This document shows, one piece after another, positions 45,102 through 53,608 of a stretch of DNA of 64,000 nt (positions are counted from its first letter, which is position 1; the number at the start of each line of letters is the position of its first letter). The stretch is taken from NCBI RefSeq assembly GCF_001894825.1, contig NZ_BCWY01000022.1, positions 1-64,000 on the forward strand, given 5' to 3'. The translations under genes were made by a program, and so were the position numbers. The notes below the pieces were generated by a model. That model saw nothing but the letters and a program-made list of their open reading frames with translations, made no database searches and was not told the DNA's origin. This stretch comes from Rhodococcus jostii NBRC 16295 (GTDB lineage: Bacteria > Actinomycetota > Actinomycetes > Mycobacteriales > Mycobacteriaceae).

Positions 45102-45257
45102 ATGACCCGCGATCGACACGGACACCCACCATGTACGAAAGCATCGATCGTGGGATTGCTGACCAACCCCATGCTCATCGTTGTCGTCGCTCTGCTAATC
45201 GTGACGTCGATCGTGTACCCGAACTTCTGCTCGCCCGTCAATCTACCGCGATCGTGA
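45102..45257 (+). pseudogene. N-terminal stub of an RbsC-like ABC permease
   Basis: The ATG has GGGAG at a good distance and opens a 51-codon frame. After a short cytosolic start, a membrane span reads NPMLIVVVALLIVTSIVYPN and continues FCSPVNL, the typical first span of ribose-type ABC permeases (N-P-x-L, then F-x-x-x-x-N-L). The frame then stops and no further spans are found. It looks like the leftover front of a transporter gene deleted during assembly of this locus. Confidence 0.55.
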
Positions 45258-45324
45258 TCGCCGCGGTGCCGTGGACGTGTGGTTCCACCGCCGTCGAACG
45301 TCCTGAGTCGACCCCGACACCAGT

Positions 45325-45350
45325 ACGGCGCCCGCCGATCAGCGGGCGCC
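45325..45350. terminator. Strong hairpin between convergent genes
   Basis: CGGCGCCCGC-CGATCA-GCGGGCGCCG has a perfect 10-bp stem and six-base loop, followed by TTCTCGTCTT on the plus strand. It lies 18 bases from the end of the prpE-like gene on the minus strand and can end transcription from both sides. Confidence 0.8.
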
Positions 45351-45367
45351 GTTCTCGTCTTCACTCT

Positions 45368-47254
45368 CTAGGGACGTAGTACCGATCTCAACATGTCGAG
45401 CACGGCCGGGTCCTCGATCGTGGCCGGCACCGTTGAATCTCCGCGATCGGCAATCTCTCGCATAGACTTTCGGAGGATCTTCCCGGATCTCGTCTTGGGA
45501 AGACCGTCGACGACGACGATGTCCTTCGGGGTTGCGATTGCCCCGATGTCGGCGCGTACCGACCTGATGAGCTCGGCGACGAGTTCCGAATGATCTTGCT
45601 GCCAACCGGATCGCAGTACTACGAATCCCCGGGGGATCTGGCCTTTCAGCGCGTCTGCCGCGCCGATGACGGCACACTCGGCCACTGCCGGATGTGCCGC
45701 GAGGACTGCCTCGATGGATCCGGTCGACAACCGGTGCCCTGCGACGTTGATGACGTCATCCGTTCGGCCCATGACGAAGAGGTATCCGTCCTCGTCGATG
45801 TGGCCGCCGTCTCCGGTCAGGTAGTACCCGTCGAATGTCGACAAGTAGGACCGGACGAACCGGTCGTCGTCACCCCACAGCGTCGGGAGAGTGCCAGGCG
45901 GTAACGGGAGGCGAATGCAGATGGCCCCTTCCACTCCCGCCTCGACTTCCTGTCCGTGCTCGTCGAGTATCCGGACGTCGAAACCCGGCACCGCCACGCT
46001 CGGTGATCCGGGTTTGATCGGCATCGGATCGAAGCCTCGAAGATTCGCTGCGATCGGCCAACCGGTCTCGGTCTGCCACCAATTGTCCACGACCGGGATT
46101 CCGAGGAGATCCGTGGCCCAGGAATAGGTGTCGGGATCGAGGCGCTCTCCGGCGAGGAACAGATTGCGAAGGGACGTGACATCGTGATCGGCGATGAGCT
46201 CTCCGTCCGGATCAACGCGTTTGATCGCCCTGATCGCGGTCGGCGCCGCGAGCAGCCCCTGGACGGAATGCTCGGCGATCACCCGCCAGAACGCACCCGC
46301 ATCCGGTGTCCCCACGGGCTTTCCCTCGTAGAGAACCGTAGTGGCGCCGGAGATGAGTGGCGCGTAGACGATGAACGAATGGCCCACCACCCAGCCGATG
46401 TCGGACGCCGACCACCACACCTGTCCCGGGTGGATGTCGTACACGTTGGGCAACGCCCAGGCCATCGCGAGGGCATGACCACCGTTATCACGCACCACGC
46501 CCTTGGGTCGGCCGGTGGTGCCGGACGTGTAGAGAATGTACAGCGGATCGGTTGCGCGTACGGTCACCGGAGCAGCGGGATGAGTTGCGCCGCTGCGAAT
46601 AACGTCCGACCAGTCGTATTCCCTCGAGTCTTCGAGGGTGGCGGGTAGTTGTGGTCGCTGGACAAGTACCAGGGCATTGGGCCGGTGCGTCGAGATGGTG
46701 AGGGCCTCGTCGACCATCTTCTTGTAGTCGAGCACGCGGCCGGGCTCGATGCCGCACGACGCGGTGACGACGACGATGGGGCGAGCGTCGTCGATGCGGG
46801 CCGCGAGTTCGCGCGGTGCGAATCCGCCGAACACCACCGAGTGGACGGCGCCGAGGCGAGCGCACGCCAGCATCGCTACGACGGCCTCGGGAATCATCGG
46901 CATGTAGATGACGACGCGATCGCCGGCGCCGACCCCGAGATCACGTAGTCCTCCGGCGAAGGCGCCGACCTGCTCGAGGAGTTGGTCGTAGGTCAGGGTC
47001 GCCGAGGTCCCCGTGACCGGACTGTCGTAGATGATGGCGGCCCGGTCGCCGTGACCGGCGAGAACGTGTCGATCCACCGCGTTGTAACAGGTGTTCAACG
47101 TCCCGTCGGTGAACCATCTGTGCAGGGGAGCGCGATCGGAATCCAGCATCTTCGTCGGCGGTGTCACCCAATCGACGAGGCTGATGTGTTGAGACCAGTA
47201 CCCCTCGGGGTCGGACAACGCGAGTCTTCGTGCGGTGTCGTAGCGTTCGCTCAT
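45368..47254 (-). CDS. prpE: Propionyl-CoA synthetase-like (PrpE)
   Basis: A 628-residue adenylate-forming enzyme of the acetyl/propionyl-CoA synthetase type. The AMP-binding loop is YTSGTTGRPKGVVRD, followed by NWWQTETGWPI, YYLTGDGGHIDEDGYLFVMGRTDDVINVAGHRLSTG and the C-terminal Lys in PKTRSGKILRK. The DUF4109-like N-terminal cap is normal. It is last in a run of four coupled genes. In the island it could reactivate propionate or acetate, or another short acid from the degraded side chain. Regulation by lysine acetylation is usual for the family. Confidence 0.9.
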   Translation of the reverse strand: MSERYDTARRLALSDPEGYWSQHISLVDWVTPPTKMLDSDRAPLHRWFTDGTLNTCYNAVDRHVLAGHGDRAAIIYDSPVTGTSATLTYDQLLEQVGAFAGGLRDLGVGAGDRVVIYMPMIPEAVVAMLACARLGAVHSVVFGGFAPRELAARIDDARPIVVVTASCGIEPGRVLDYKKMVDEALTISTHRPNALVLVQRPQLPATLEDSREYDWSDVIRSGATHPAAPVTVRATDPLYILYTSGTTGRPKGVVRDNGGHALAMAWALPNVYDIHPGQVWWSASDIGWVVGHSFIVYAPLISGATTVLYEGKPVGTPDAGAFWRVIAEHSVQGLLAAPTAIRAIKRVDPDGELIADHDVTSLRNLFLAGERLDPDTYSWATDLLGIPVVDNWWQTETGWPIAANLRGFDPMPIKPGSPSVAVPGFDVRILDEHGQEVEAGVEGAICIRLPLPPGTLPTLWGDDDRFVRSYLSTFDGYYLTGDGGHIDEDGYLFVMGRTDDVINVAGHRLSTGSIEAVLAAHPAVAECAVIGAADALKGQIPRGFVVLRSGWQQDHSELVAELIRSVRADIGAIATPKDIVVVDGLPKTRSGKILRKSMREIADRGDSTVPATIEDPAVLDMLRSVLRP

Positions 47255-48015
47255 CGTCCCGTCCAGACAGGTTGGCGCTTCTCTGCGAATGCGCGGGGGC
47301 CCTCGGCCGCATCGTCGCTGCGATAGACTTTCTCGTACACTGCGTTCGCGAATGCGACGGCGTGACTCGAACCGAGCTCGGTCGAGATCTCGACGAGCTT
47401 CTTTCCCGCCGCGACGCTGAGCGGTGCATTTGACGCCACGGTCTCGGCGACGGCGAGAGCCTCGTCGAGGAGTCTGTCTCCTGGTACGACGCGATTGACG
47501 AAACCCACCTCGTATGCACGCTGTGCAGTCATCGGCTCGCCGGTGATCAGCAGTTCCATCATGACGCGTTTGGACATGAGGTCGATCAGTGGCGCTGCCC
47601 AGGGCGCACCGCGACCGCGCTTGACTTCACTGATGCCGAACACTGCGGTATCCGCCGCGATACAGAGATCGACATCCTGTACGAGGCGAAATCCGCCCGC
47701 GAGCGCGAAGCCGTTGACCGCCCCGATCACCGGTTTGATCACGTGGCCCTTGGAGCTGAGAAGCAAACTCCATTCCTCGGGTGGAATCTGCACCGCCTCC
47801 GAGGCCATCTCCTTGAGGTCTCCGCCCGCACAGAACGCTGTTCCGTTCGCAGTCAGGATCGCGCACCGAAGTTCAGGGTCGGCTTCGTAGTCATCGAAGA
47901 CGTCTCGTAGTCGTTGTCTCAGTGCGGCATTGAGAGCGTTTCGCTGTGCGGGTCGATTCAGCGTGACGATCAGGACATGCCCGCGATTTTCGACGAGGCA
48001 GATGTCTTCGGTCAT
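47251..48015 (-). CDS. Enoyl-CoA hydratase/isomerase family protein
   Basis: A 254-residue crotonase. It has oxyanion-hole segments AFCAGGDLKEM and GFALAGGFRLV and a likely catalytic Glu in FGISEVKRGRGAP. The C-terminal end (FAEKRQPVWTGR) matches typical enoyl-CoA hydratases. It overlaps prpE by ATGA and overlaps the SDR gene upstream in the same way, so the run is translated as a unit. It probably hydrates an enoyl-CoA in the island's beta-oxidation. Confidence 0.9.
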   Translation of the reverse strand: MTEDICLVENRGHVLIVTLNRPAQRNALNAALRQRLRDVFDDYEADPELRCAILTANGTAFCAGGDLKEMASEAVQIPPEEWSLLLSSKGHVIKPVIGAVNGFALAGGFRLVQDVDLCIAADTAVFGISEVKRGRGAPWAAPLIDLMSKRVMMELLITGEPMTAQRAYEVGFVNRVVPGDRLLDEALAVAETVASNAPLSVAAGKKLVEISTELGSSHAVAFANAVYEKVYRSDDAAEGPRAFAEKRQPVWTGR

Positions 48016-48896
48016 CGGGCCGCACCGCCACGAACGGTGGACTTCACTCCGGTGTTGCCCCTGTTGACGCCGACGAGAGTCGCGTATCGGGGGTCCGTGC
48101 CCAGGTACTCTCCGAGGCGCGGTCCGGCGGCTTCGAGTCCGCCGTCCACTGCAAGATATTGTCCGGTGACGAAGGACGATTCGCGCGAACCGAGGAAGTA
48201 GATGGCGCGGGCGAGATGTTCGGGTTCGCCCACGAACGGCAGCGGCTGAGCGCGGGCCAGTTCACTGCCGTCGAATTGCCGCGAGGCGGACGGATTGAGC
48301 GGTGTCGCAATGGCGCCGGGACACACACAGTTCACCCGAATGCGATCCGGTCCGAGTTCTGTCGCGAACACCCTGCTCATGTGCAGCACACTGGCTTTGG
48401 CGGCGGAATATGCCTGGAGTCCCGCGTCTCCGGTGAGTGCTGCCAGAGATGCGAGGTTGACAATCGACCCACCCGTTCCTTGCTCACGCATGACTCGTGC
48501 GGCGTGCTTCACGCCGAGAAAGACTCCGCGACTCAGGACGGCGAACGTGTAGTCCCAGTCCTCGACCGACGTTTCCGTGACGGATCCGAAGGCACCGCCG
48601 ATGCCCGCGTTGTTCACTACGCAGGCAAGCGCGCCGTTGAACGACGCAGCGTGTGCCACAGCGTGTTCGACGTCCGGCTCGCTCGAGACGTCCGCTTGCA
48701 CGAAGGACAGGCGGCCGTCGCTCGATTCTTGTTCGTATTCGGCGACGAGCGACTTTCCGGACGCCTCGTTCAGATCGGCCGCCACTACGGTCCAGCCCCG
48801 GTCGAGAAAAAGTCTCACCGTCGCGCGGCCGATTCCACTGGCGCCGCCGGTGATCAGAACCGTATCGATGTGTGGACTGATCGCTGAGTTGTTCAT
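48012..48896 (-). CDS. SDR family dehydrogenase
   Basis: A 294-residue short-chain dehydrogenase with TGGASGIG, DVSSEPD, NNAGIGG, Ser in NLASLAAL and YSAAK. The ATG at 48896 is chosen because GAAAGAAG lies at good spacing; a GTG at 48905 would overlap the upstream stop by GTGA but has its ribosome site too close. The C-terminal ~25 residues extend beyond the normal end of the fold. It might be a 3-hydroxyacyl-CoA or ring-alcohol dehydrogenase in the pathway. Coupled on both sides to enoyl-CoA hydratase genes. Confidence 0.88.
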   Translation of the reverse strand: MNNSAISPHIDTVLITGGASGIGRATVRLFLDRGWTVVAADLNEASGKSLVAEYEQESSDGRLSFVQADVSSEPDVEHAVAHAASFNGALACVVNNAGIGGAFGSVTETSVEDWDYTFAVLSRGVFLGVKHAARVMREQGTGGSIVNLASLAALTGDAGLQAYSAAKASVLHMSRVFATELGPDRIRVNCVCPGAIATPLNPSASRQFDGSELARAQPLPFVGEPEHLARAIYFLGSRESSFVTGQYLAVDGGLEAAGPRLGEYLGTDPRYATLVGVNRGNTGVKSTVRGGAAR

Positions 48897-48901
48897 GGTG
48901 C

Positions 48902-49660
48902 TCACTTCTTTCGGGTAAAGAAGCCCCGAACCCGGTCGCGGGTCGCGGGGTCGGAGTAGAGGTTTCGCATCGTGTCCTCGTAGTTCACGGGAATTTCGTA
49001 GCTCCGGAACGTTCGCTTGTACTCCGCGACGATCTCGGGCCCGTTGGCCGCGAACTGGCCGAGTAGCTCCTGGGCTCTGGTGTGAAGCGATTCTGTGTCC
49101 ACAACCTCGAACACGAGACCGACCGACCGCGCGTAGTCCGCGGCGATGAGTTCACCGGAGAACAGTAGATACTTCAGGACCGGCAGGGGTACCTGACCGA
49201 ACAGAGCCGGCCCGACCAAACCGTCGATAAGGCCGACCTTCGTCTCCGGGGTTCCGAACTTCGAACGGGGAGAGGCGATGATGAAATCGCAGGAGATCGC
49301 GGTCGCGAATCCGCCGCCGCAGCAGAAGCCGTCGACGACAGCGATCGTCGGCTTCCGGCATGCGCGAATGGCCTCGAACGGAAGGCTGTCACGGAATTTC
49401 CACAGGTCCCAGGAGGGCGGATCCCCTTCGATGTAGCCCAACATCTCCTTGAGGTCGCCACCGACGGCGAAATGATCTGCGTCAGAATCGACTATCACGC
49501 CTCCGACGGAGGAATCCACCTCGGCCTCACGGATCGCGGACCGGAGTTCCGCATAGAACTCGGTATTGAACGCGTTGCGTCCGCCCGCGCGACTCAAGGT
49601 GATGGTCGCGATACCGTCCTCTCCGCGGATGCGTAGGTGCTCGTAATTCTGAAGTGACAT
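48902..49660 (-). CDS. Enoyl-CoA hydratase/isomerase family protein
   Basis: A 252-residue crotonase, first gene of the minus-strand run. Oxyanion-hole pieces are HFAVGGDLKEML and GFCCGGGFATA, and the Glu is in FGTPETKVGLIDG. CAGGAG precedes the ATG. The C-terminus (RDRVRGFFTRKK) is common in hydratases acting on larger or ring-containing substrates, but specificity is unknown. It is divergent from the acyl-CoA dehydrogenase gene, and the gap holds two copies of the 16-bp motif. Confidence 0.9.
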   Translation of the reverse strand: MSLQNYEHLRIRGEDGIATITLSRAGGRNAFNTEFYAELRSAIREAEVDSSVGGVIVDSDADHFAVGGDLKEMLGYIEGDPPSWDLWKFRDSLPFEAIRACRKPTIAVVDGFCCGGGFATAISCDFIIASPRSKFGTPETKVGLIDGLVGPALFGQVPLPVLKYLLFSGELIAADYARSVGLVFEVVDTESLHTRAQELLGQFAANGPEIVAEYKRTFRSYEIPVNYEDTMRNLYSDPATRDRVRGFFTRKK

Positions 49661-49784
49661 GGATCCGCCGCTCCTGTTCTCGGACGATCTGTCGGTGTGA
49701 CCACACCGTCGCCGCCTGTCGGTCCTACTTACTATGCAGTGGTCATCCATGGCCATTCGAGCACGCGCTGCAGTTGCCGTCAAC

Positions 49785-49800
49785 ATTGGCTGCAACATTG
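49785..49800 (+). promoter_or_regulatory. Candidate GntR operator, site 1
   Basis: ATTGGCTGCAACATTG, differing at two positions from the copy at 49851. It lies in the divergent promoter region between the hydratase and acyl-CoA dehydrogenase genes. Confidence 0.65.
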
Positions 49801-49850
49801 TGAGCACTAGATTCGGCAACTCGTTGACGCAGTCCGATCTCTTGGCGTAC

Positions 49851-49866
49851 ATTGGCTACAATATTG
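49851..49866 (+). promoter_or_regulatory. Candidate GntR operator, site 2
   Basis: ATTGGCTACAATATTG, used here as the reference for the motif. It lies 38 bases before the acyl-CoA dehydrogenase start. It is 66 bases from site 1, close to six helical turns. Confidence 0.7.
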
Positions 49867-49903
49867 CCGCCACAGTGCGCCATTGCTGCCGTCTGGAGAA
49901 ATA

Positions 49904-51088
49904 ATGTCAATCGATGACCACTTCCCTCACCTGACCAGAGATGCGGACCTACGACGCGCCGTCCGCGGTCTGTGCTCGAGATTTGATGTTGCGTACTGGG
50001 ATCAGAAGGACGCAGATCAAGAGTTTCCCGAGGAATTCTTCCGGGCGTTCGCCGATTCGGGATTCTTGGGTACCTTCATCCCCGAAGAGTACGGCGGCGG
50101 TGGGGGATCGACCGCGAACATGGTGGCCATTCTCGAAGAGGTCGGTGCCAGCGGCGGCGGGCTCAACGCATGCAGCACGGTCCACACGCCACTGCTGTGC
50201 GCGCCGACCATCCTCGCCTTCGGTACCGAAAAGCAACGCACTGAACTTCTTCCCCAGATCGCGGCAGGCAAGCTGTACACGACGTTCGGCGTCACCGAAC
50301 CCGACGCGGGGACCGATACCACCCGAATCGCGATGAAGGCCGTCGACGACGGTACGTCTTGGCGCATCAGCGGAACCAAGGTCTGGAATACCGGCGCCAT
50401 GCGCGGTGACAAGGTGTTGCTGCTGGCCCGCACGTCCGAACCCGCCGAAGGTGAACGCCGCGGACTGGGAATTACACTGTTCCTCGCGGATCTGAATTCG
50501 GAGACAGTAGAGATCCGGCCCATTCCGAAGATCGGCCGCAATGCCGTCGCATCATGTGAGGTGTTCTTCGAAGGAACCAAGGTGCCCTACGAAGATGTGA
50601 TAGGCGAAGTCGGGCAGGGCTTCTACCATCTCCTGCACAGCCTTAACAGCGAACGACTGTTCGTGGCCGCGGAAACAGTGGGGCTCGGCCGATGGGCGCT
50701 GGCCGCGGCGACACAGTACAGCCTCGACCGCGTCGTGTTCGGCCGTCAGATCGGAAAGAACCAGGGCGTCCAACACCCTCTCGCGAAAAGCTACCTGGAC
50801 CTGCTGGCCGCCGCAGAGGTGCTGTACCGGGCCGTCGACGAGTACGAGGTTCGCGGGGGGGCTGCGATCGGTTCGCTGGCCAATGCCGCGAAATATCTGT
50901 GCAGTGAGGCTGCAGTCTCGTCGACCGATGCCGCCATGCAGGTCTTCGGCGGTTACTCGTTTTCCCGCGAGTATCACATCGGTCGACAGTGGATCGAATC
51001 CCGACTTCCTCGCGTCGCTCCGGTGAACAACCAGATGATTCTGAATTTCATCGCAGAGCGCACCCTCGGCCTACCGAAGAGCTACTGA
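49904..51088 (+). CDS. Acyl-CoA dehydrogenase
   Basis: A 394-residue flavoprotein of the acyl-CoA dehydrogenase family. It has TFGVTEPDAGTD, ISGTKVWNTGA, RQIGKNQGVQHPLA and the FAD-binding QVFGGYSFSREY. The usual catalytic-Glu loop (Y/I-E-G-T) near the end is not seen; the equivalent reads APVNNQM, as in a subfamily whose base lies elsewhere. GGAG lies eight bases before the ATG. Three bases separate its stop from the AtuA-domain gene. It would introduce a double bond into the CoA-activated intermediate. Confidence 0.9.
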   Translation: MSIDDHFPHLTRDADLRRAVRGLCSRFDVAYWDQKDADQEFPEEFFRAFADSGFLGTFIPEEYGGGGGSTANMVAILEEVGASGGGLNACSTVHTPLLCAPTILAFGTEKQRTELLPQIAAGKLYTTFGVTEPDAGTDTTRIAMKAVDDGTSWRISGTKVWNTGAMRGDKVLLLARTSEPAEGERRGLGITLFLADLNSETVEIRPIPKIGRNAVASCEVFFEGTKVPYEDVIGEVGQGFYHLLHSLNSERLFVAAETVGLGRWALAAATQYSLDRVVFGRQIGKNQGVQHPLAKSYLDLLAAAEVLYRAVDEYEVRGGAAIGSLANAAKYLCSEAAVSSTDAAMQVFGGYSFSREYHIGRQWIESRLPRVAPVNNQMILNFIAERTLGLPKSY

Positions 51089-51091
51089 GCC

Positions 51092-52912
51092 ATGACAATC
51101 GAACGAACACACGGCAAGCCCGATGGGGCGCTTCGCGTCGGACAGTTCACCGGATGGCACGGGGACCGTACCGACGGAATGGCGGAGTTGCTCGAAAGCG
51201 GCGTCGAGATTCTGACCGGCGACTACCTGGCCGAGCTCACGATGCTGGTCTTGGCCAAGAACGAACACCGAGGTGGTAAGGGATACGTCTCGGCGTTCGT
51301 GGATGTGCTGGCGCTGCATCTAGACGAGATTGCCGAGGGCGGAATCAAGGTGGTCACCAATGCCGGTGGACTCGATGCCCCCGGTCTTGCTGCAGCAATT
51401 CGAGAACTCTGTGCCGAGCGCGGAGTGTCGCTGAGTGTCGCTGCCGTCATCGGTGACGACGTACGCGACGTACTGAACGAACGAGACGACCTCGAATTGG
51501 TGAACATCGATACGGGGGTCGCACTGGATCTGTCAGAGCACCGTGTGTTGACCGCGAATGCGTACCTCGGCGCGTGGCCGATCGTCGAGGCGCTGCATCG
51601 AGGTGCCGACATCGTCGTCTGTCCTCGTACGACCGATGCATCTCTGGTGGTCGGAGCGGCCGCGTGGAAATTCGGCTGGACGCCGACCGATTACGATCAA
51701 CTCGCCGGCGCGGTGGTTGCCGGCCACATCATCGAGTGCGGCGCGCAGGCAACCGGCGGGAACTTTTCTTTCTTCGCAGAGCACGGCGATCTCGGACTTC
51801 CCGGGATGCCGCTCGCGGACATCTCGCAAGACGGTTCGGCCATCATAGGCAAGAGCGTCGACAGTGGGGGACTGGTCACCACTGACACCGTGCTTGCGCA
51901 ACTGTTCTACGAGGTCAACGGTCATGCCTACCAGAACCCGGATGTTGTCACGGATCTGACGAGCGTGCATGTCGAGAGCGCAGGTGCGGATCGTGTACGG
52001 GTCTCGGGAACAGTGGGATTCGCGCCGACGTCGACGGCGAAGTTGTCGCTGACGTTCGAGGGTGGGTATCGGAACACCATGACGATCGGGCTCACCGGCG
52101 CGAACCTGAAGAACAAGATCGACTGGATTCGTCGGCAGGTCGAGGCCGAAATCGGCAAGCCCGAGTCTTTCGACGAATGCCGCTGGGCCACGATAGGTCC
52201 AGCGAATGTTGACGGCACCTTTGAGGAGGCGACCGCCTGGCTCGTGCTCACCGTCCGCGACAAGGAACGCAGCCGTGTCGACCGGGCACATTTCTCCAGC
52301 CGGATCGTCTCCATTGCAACATCGAGTGTCCCCGGGTTCTACATGACCACGCCGCCGCAGTCGGAGCGCCTGTTCGGAGTCCAGTGGCCGTCGCTGATCG
52401 AGAAGAATCTGGTTCACGCGTCCGTGCTGGTCGATGACGGGTCGCACATTCCGGTGGCGTGGCCCGCTTGGGACGATGCTGCCGCTGAGCCCTACCCGAT
52501 CGCTGAGAACGATCGTCCGGACGTCACCGGTTCCGATTCCGATCTCGGGGCAACGGCGCCTGCGATGCTGGGCGCGTTCGTGGGAACACGATCCGGAGAC
52601 AAAGCCGGATCTGCCAACCTCGGTGCGTGGGCACGTGATGATGCAACATTCCGTTGGCTCGACACATTTCTCACAGTCGACCGTCTGCGATTGCTCATGC
52701 CGGAGTTGGCCGACCTGCGAGTTGAGCGATTCGTGTTCTCGAATCTGCGCGGAATGAACTTCATGATCTACCAGTACCTGGGCGATGGCGTTTCGGCCTG
52801 CACCCGAATCGACCCTCAGGGCAAAGGTCTCGGCGAATACCTGGCCAGCCGGTTGGTCGATGTTCCGGTGGCCCTGTACTCAGCTGAGGATGGGAATCAG
52901 CCGATCGAGTGA
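51092..52912 (+). CDS. AtuA-domain (DUF1446) acyl-CoA metabolism protein
   Basis: A 606-residue protein. Residues about 15-450 form the AtuA/DUF1446 domain (GVEILTGDYLAELTM, VVTNAGGLDAPGLA, ANAYLGAWPIVEAL, DIVVCPRTTDASLVVGAA). Residues about 500-600 form the small AtuA-like C-terminal domain (GTRSGDKAGSANLGAWA). AtuA is required for acyclic terpene use in Pseudomonas, but its reaction is not settled. It follows the acyl-CoA dehydrogenase gene at once, so the two form an operon. Its presence supports a terpenoid or branched-chain catabolic role. Confidence 0.88.
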   Translation: MTIERTHGKPDGALRVGQFTGWHGDRTDGMAELLESGVEILTGDYLAELTMLVLAKNEHRGGKGYVSAFVDVLALHLDEIAEGGIKVVTNAGGLDAPGLAAAIRELCAERGVSLSVAAVIGDDVRDVLNERDDLELVNIDTGVALDLSEHRVLTANAYLGAWPIVEALHRGADIVVCPRTTDASLVVGAAAWKFGWTPTDYDQLAGAVVAGHIIECGAQATGGNFSFFAEHGDLGLPGMPLADISQDGSAIIGKSVDSGGLVTTDTVLAQLFYEVNGHAYQNPDVVTDLTSVHVESAGADRVRVSGTVGFAPTSTAKLSLTFEGGYRNTMTIGLTGANLKNKIDWIRRQVEAEIGKPESFDECRWATIGPANVDGTFEEATAWLVLTVRDKERSRVDRAHFSSRIVSIATSSVPGFYMTTPPQSERLFGVQWPSLIEKNLVHASVLVDDGSHIPVAWPAWDDAAAEPYPIAENDRPDVTGSDSDLGATAPAMLGAFVGTRSGDKAGSANLGAWARDDATFRWLDTFLTVDRLRLLMPELADLRVERFVFSNLRGMNFMIYQYLGDGVSACTRIDPQGKGLGEYLASRLVDVPVALYSAEDGNQPIE

Positions 52913-53518
52913 TGCCTTGCGGTGGCGGCGAGCGATATCGACGAGTAGGTCGTTGTCGCCCGCCGCGAGCGCGGCGATCATGTCATCGTGATCGGACACC
53001 ACCACATGCCGATCCGAGAGCGCATTGATCGACAGTGACTGATACGCCAGCGTCATTCGGCCGATCGTCGCCAGCTGGCCCTTCAGCAGGGTCAGTGACG
53101 AATGTTCCGTGACGGCGTCGTGAAACGCTCGGTTTAGCCGGATGACCTCGCCGGAATTCTCGTCGGTGCGGATCTCGTCGTTGATCTTCCGCAGCCGCGT
53201 GAGGTCGTCCTCGCACATCGGCGGAAGACTCCGCAGGACCTCGGACTCGAGAAGTTCGCGAATCAAGTACAGCTGCCGCATTTCGTCGGATGTGAACCGA
53301 GTGACGAAGTAGCCTCGATTGCGTTCGTATCGCACGATGCCCTCCACCGCGAGAACCTGAAGTGCCTCGCGGATCGGGCCTCGACTGATTCCCAGTTGGT
53401 GCGCGAGGTCTTCCTGACGTACCTGTTCGCCGGGAAGCAGAACGCGCTGTAGCACCAGTTCGCGTATATCGATCGCCGCGCGAACAACCGCACCACCGCG
53501 GGTTTCCCTAGTCGACAC
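52880..53518 (-). CDS. FadR-type GntR regulator
   Basis: A regulator of about 212 residues. The winged helix contains RQEDLAHQLGISRGPIREALQVLAVEGIV, and the helical FCD effector domain follows with RLNRAFHDAV and HDDMIAALAAGDND, which carry metal-binding residues. The GTG at 53518 is preferred because it leaves the motif at 53524-53539 upstream; an ATG at 53542 would place that motif inside the gene. It overlaps the convergent AtuA gene by 33 bases. It is the best candidate for control of the whole 45-60 kb island. Confidence 0.85.
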   Translation of the reverse strand: MSTRETRGGAVVRAAIDIRELVLQRVLLPGEQVRQEDLAHQLGISRGPIREALQVLAVEGIVRYERNRGYFVTRFTSDEMRQLYLIRELLESEVLRSLPPMCEDDLTRLRKINDEIRTDENSGEVIRLNRAFHDAVTEHSSLTLLKGQLATIGRMTLAYQSLSINALSDRHVVVSDHDDMIAALAAGDNDLLVDIARRHRKASLDRLIPILS

Positions 53519-53523
53519 GGCCG

Positions 53524-53539
53524 CAATATTGTCGGCTAT
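53524..53539 (-). promoter_or_regulatory. Candidate GntR operator at its own gene
   Basis: Minus strand ATAGCCGACAATATTG, 13 of 16 matches to the reference motif. It ends six bases before the preferred GTG start, suggesting self-control. Confidence 0.5.
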
Positions 53540-53608
53540 CATGGATCCAATCCTACGAGATTGCTCCACACTGCGCAATCGTCACCGCCGTGCAGTTATA
53601 CACGGGTG

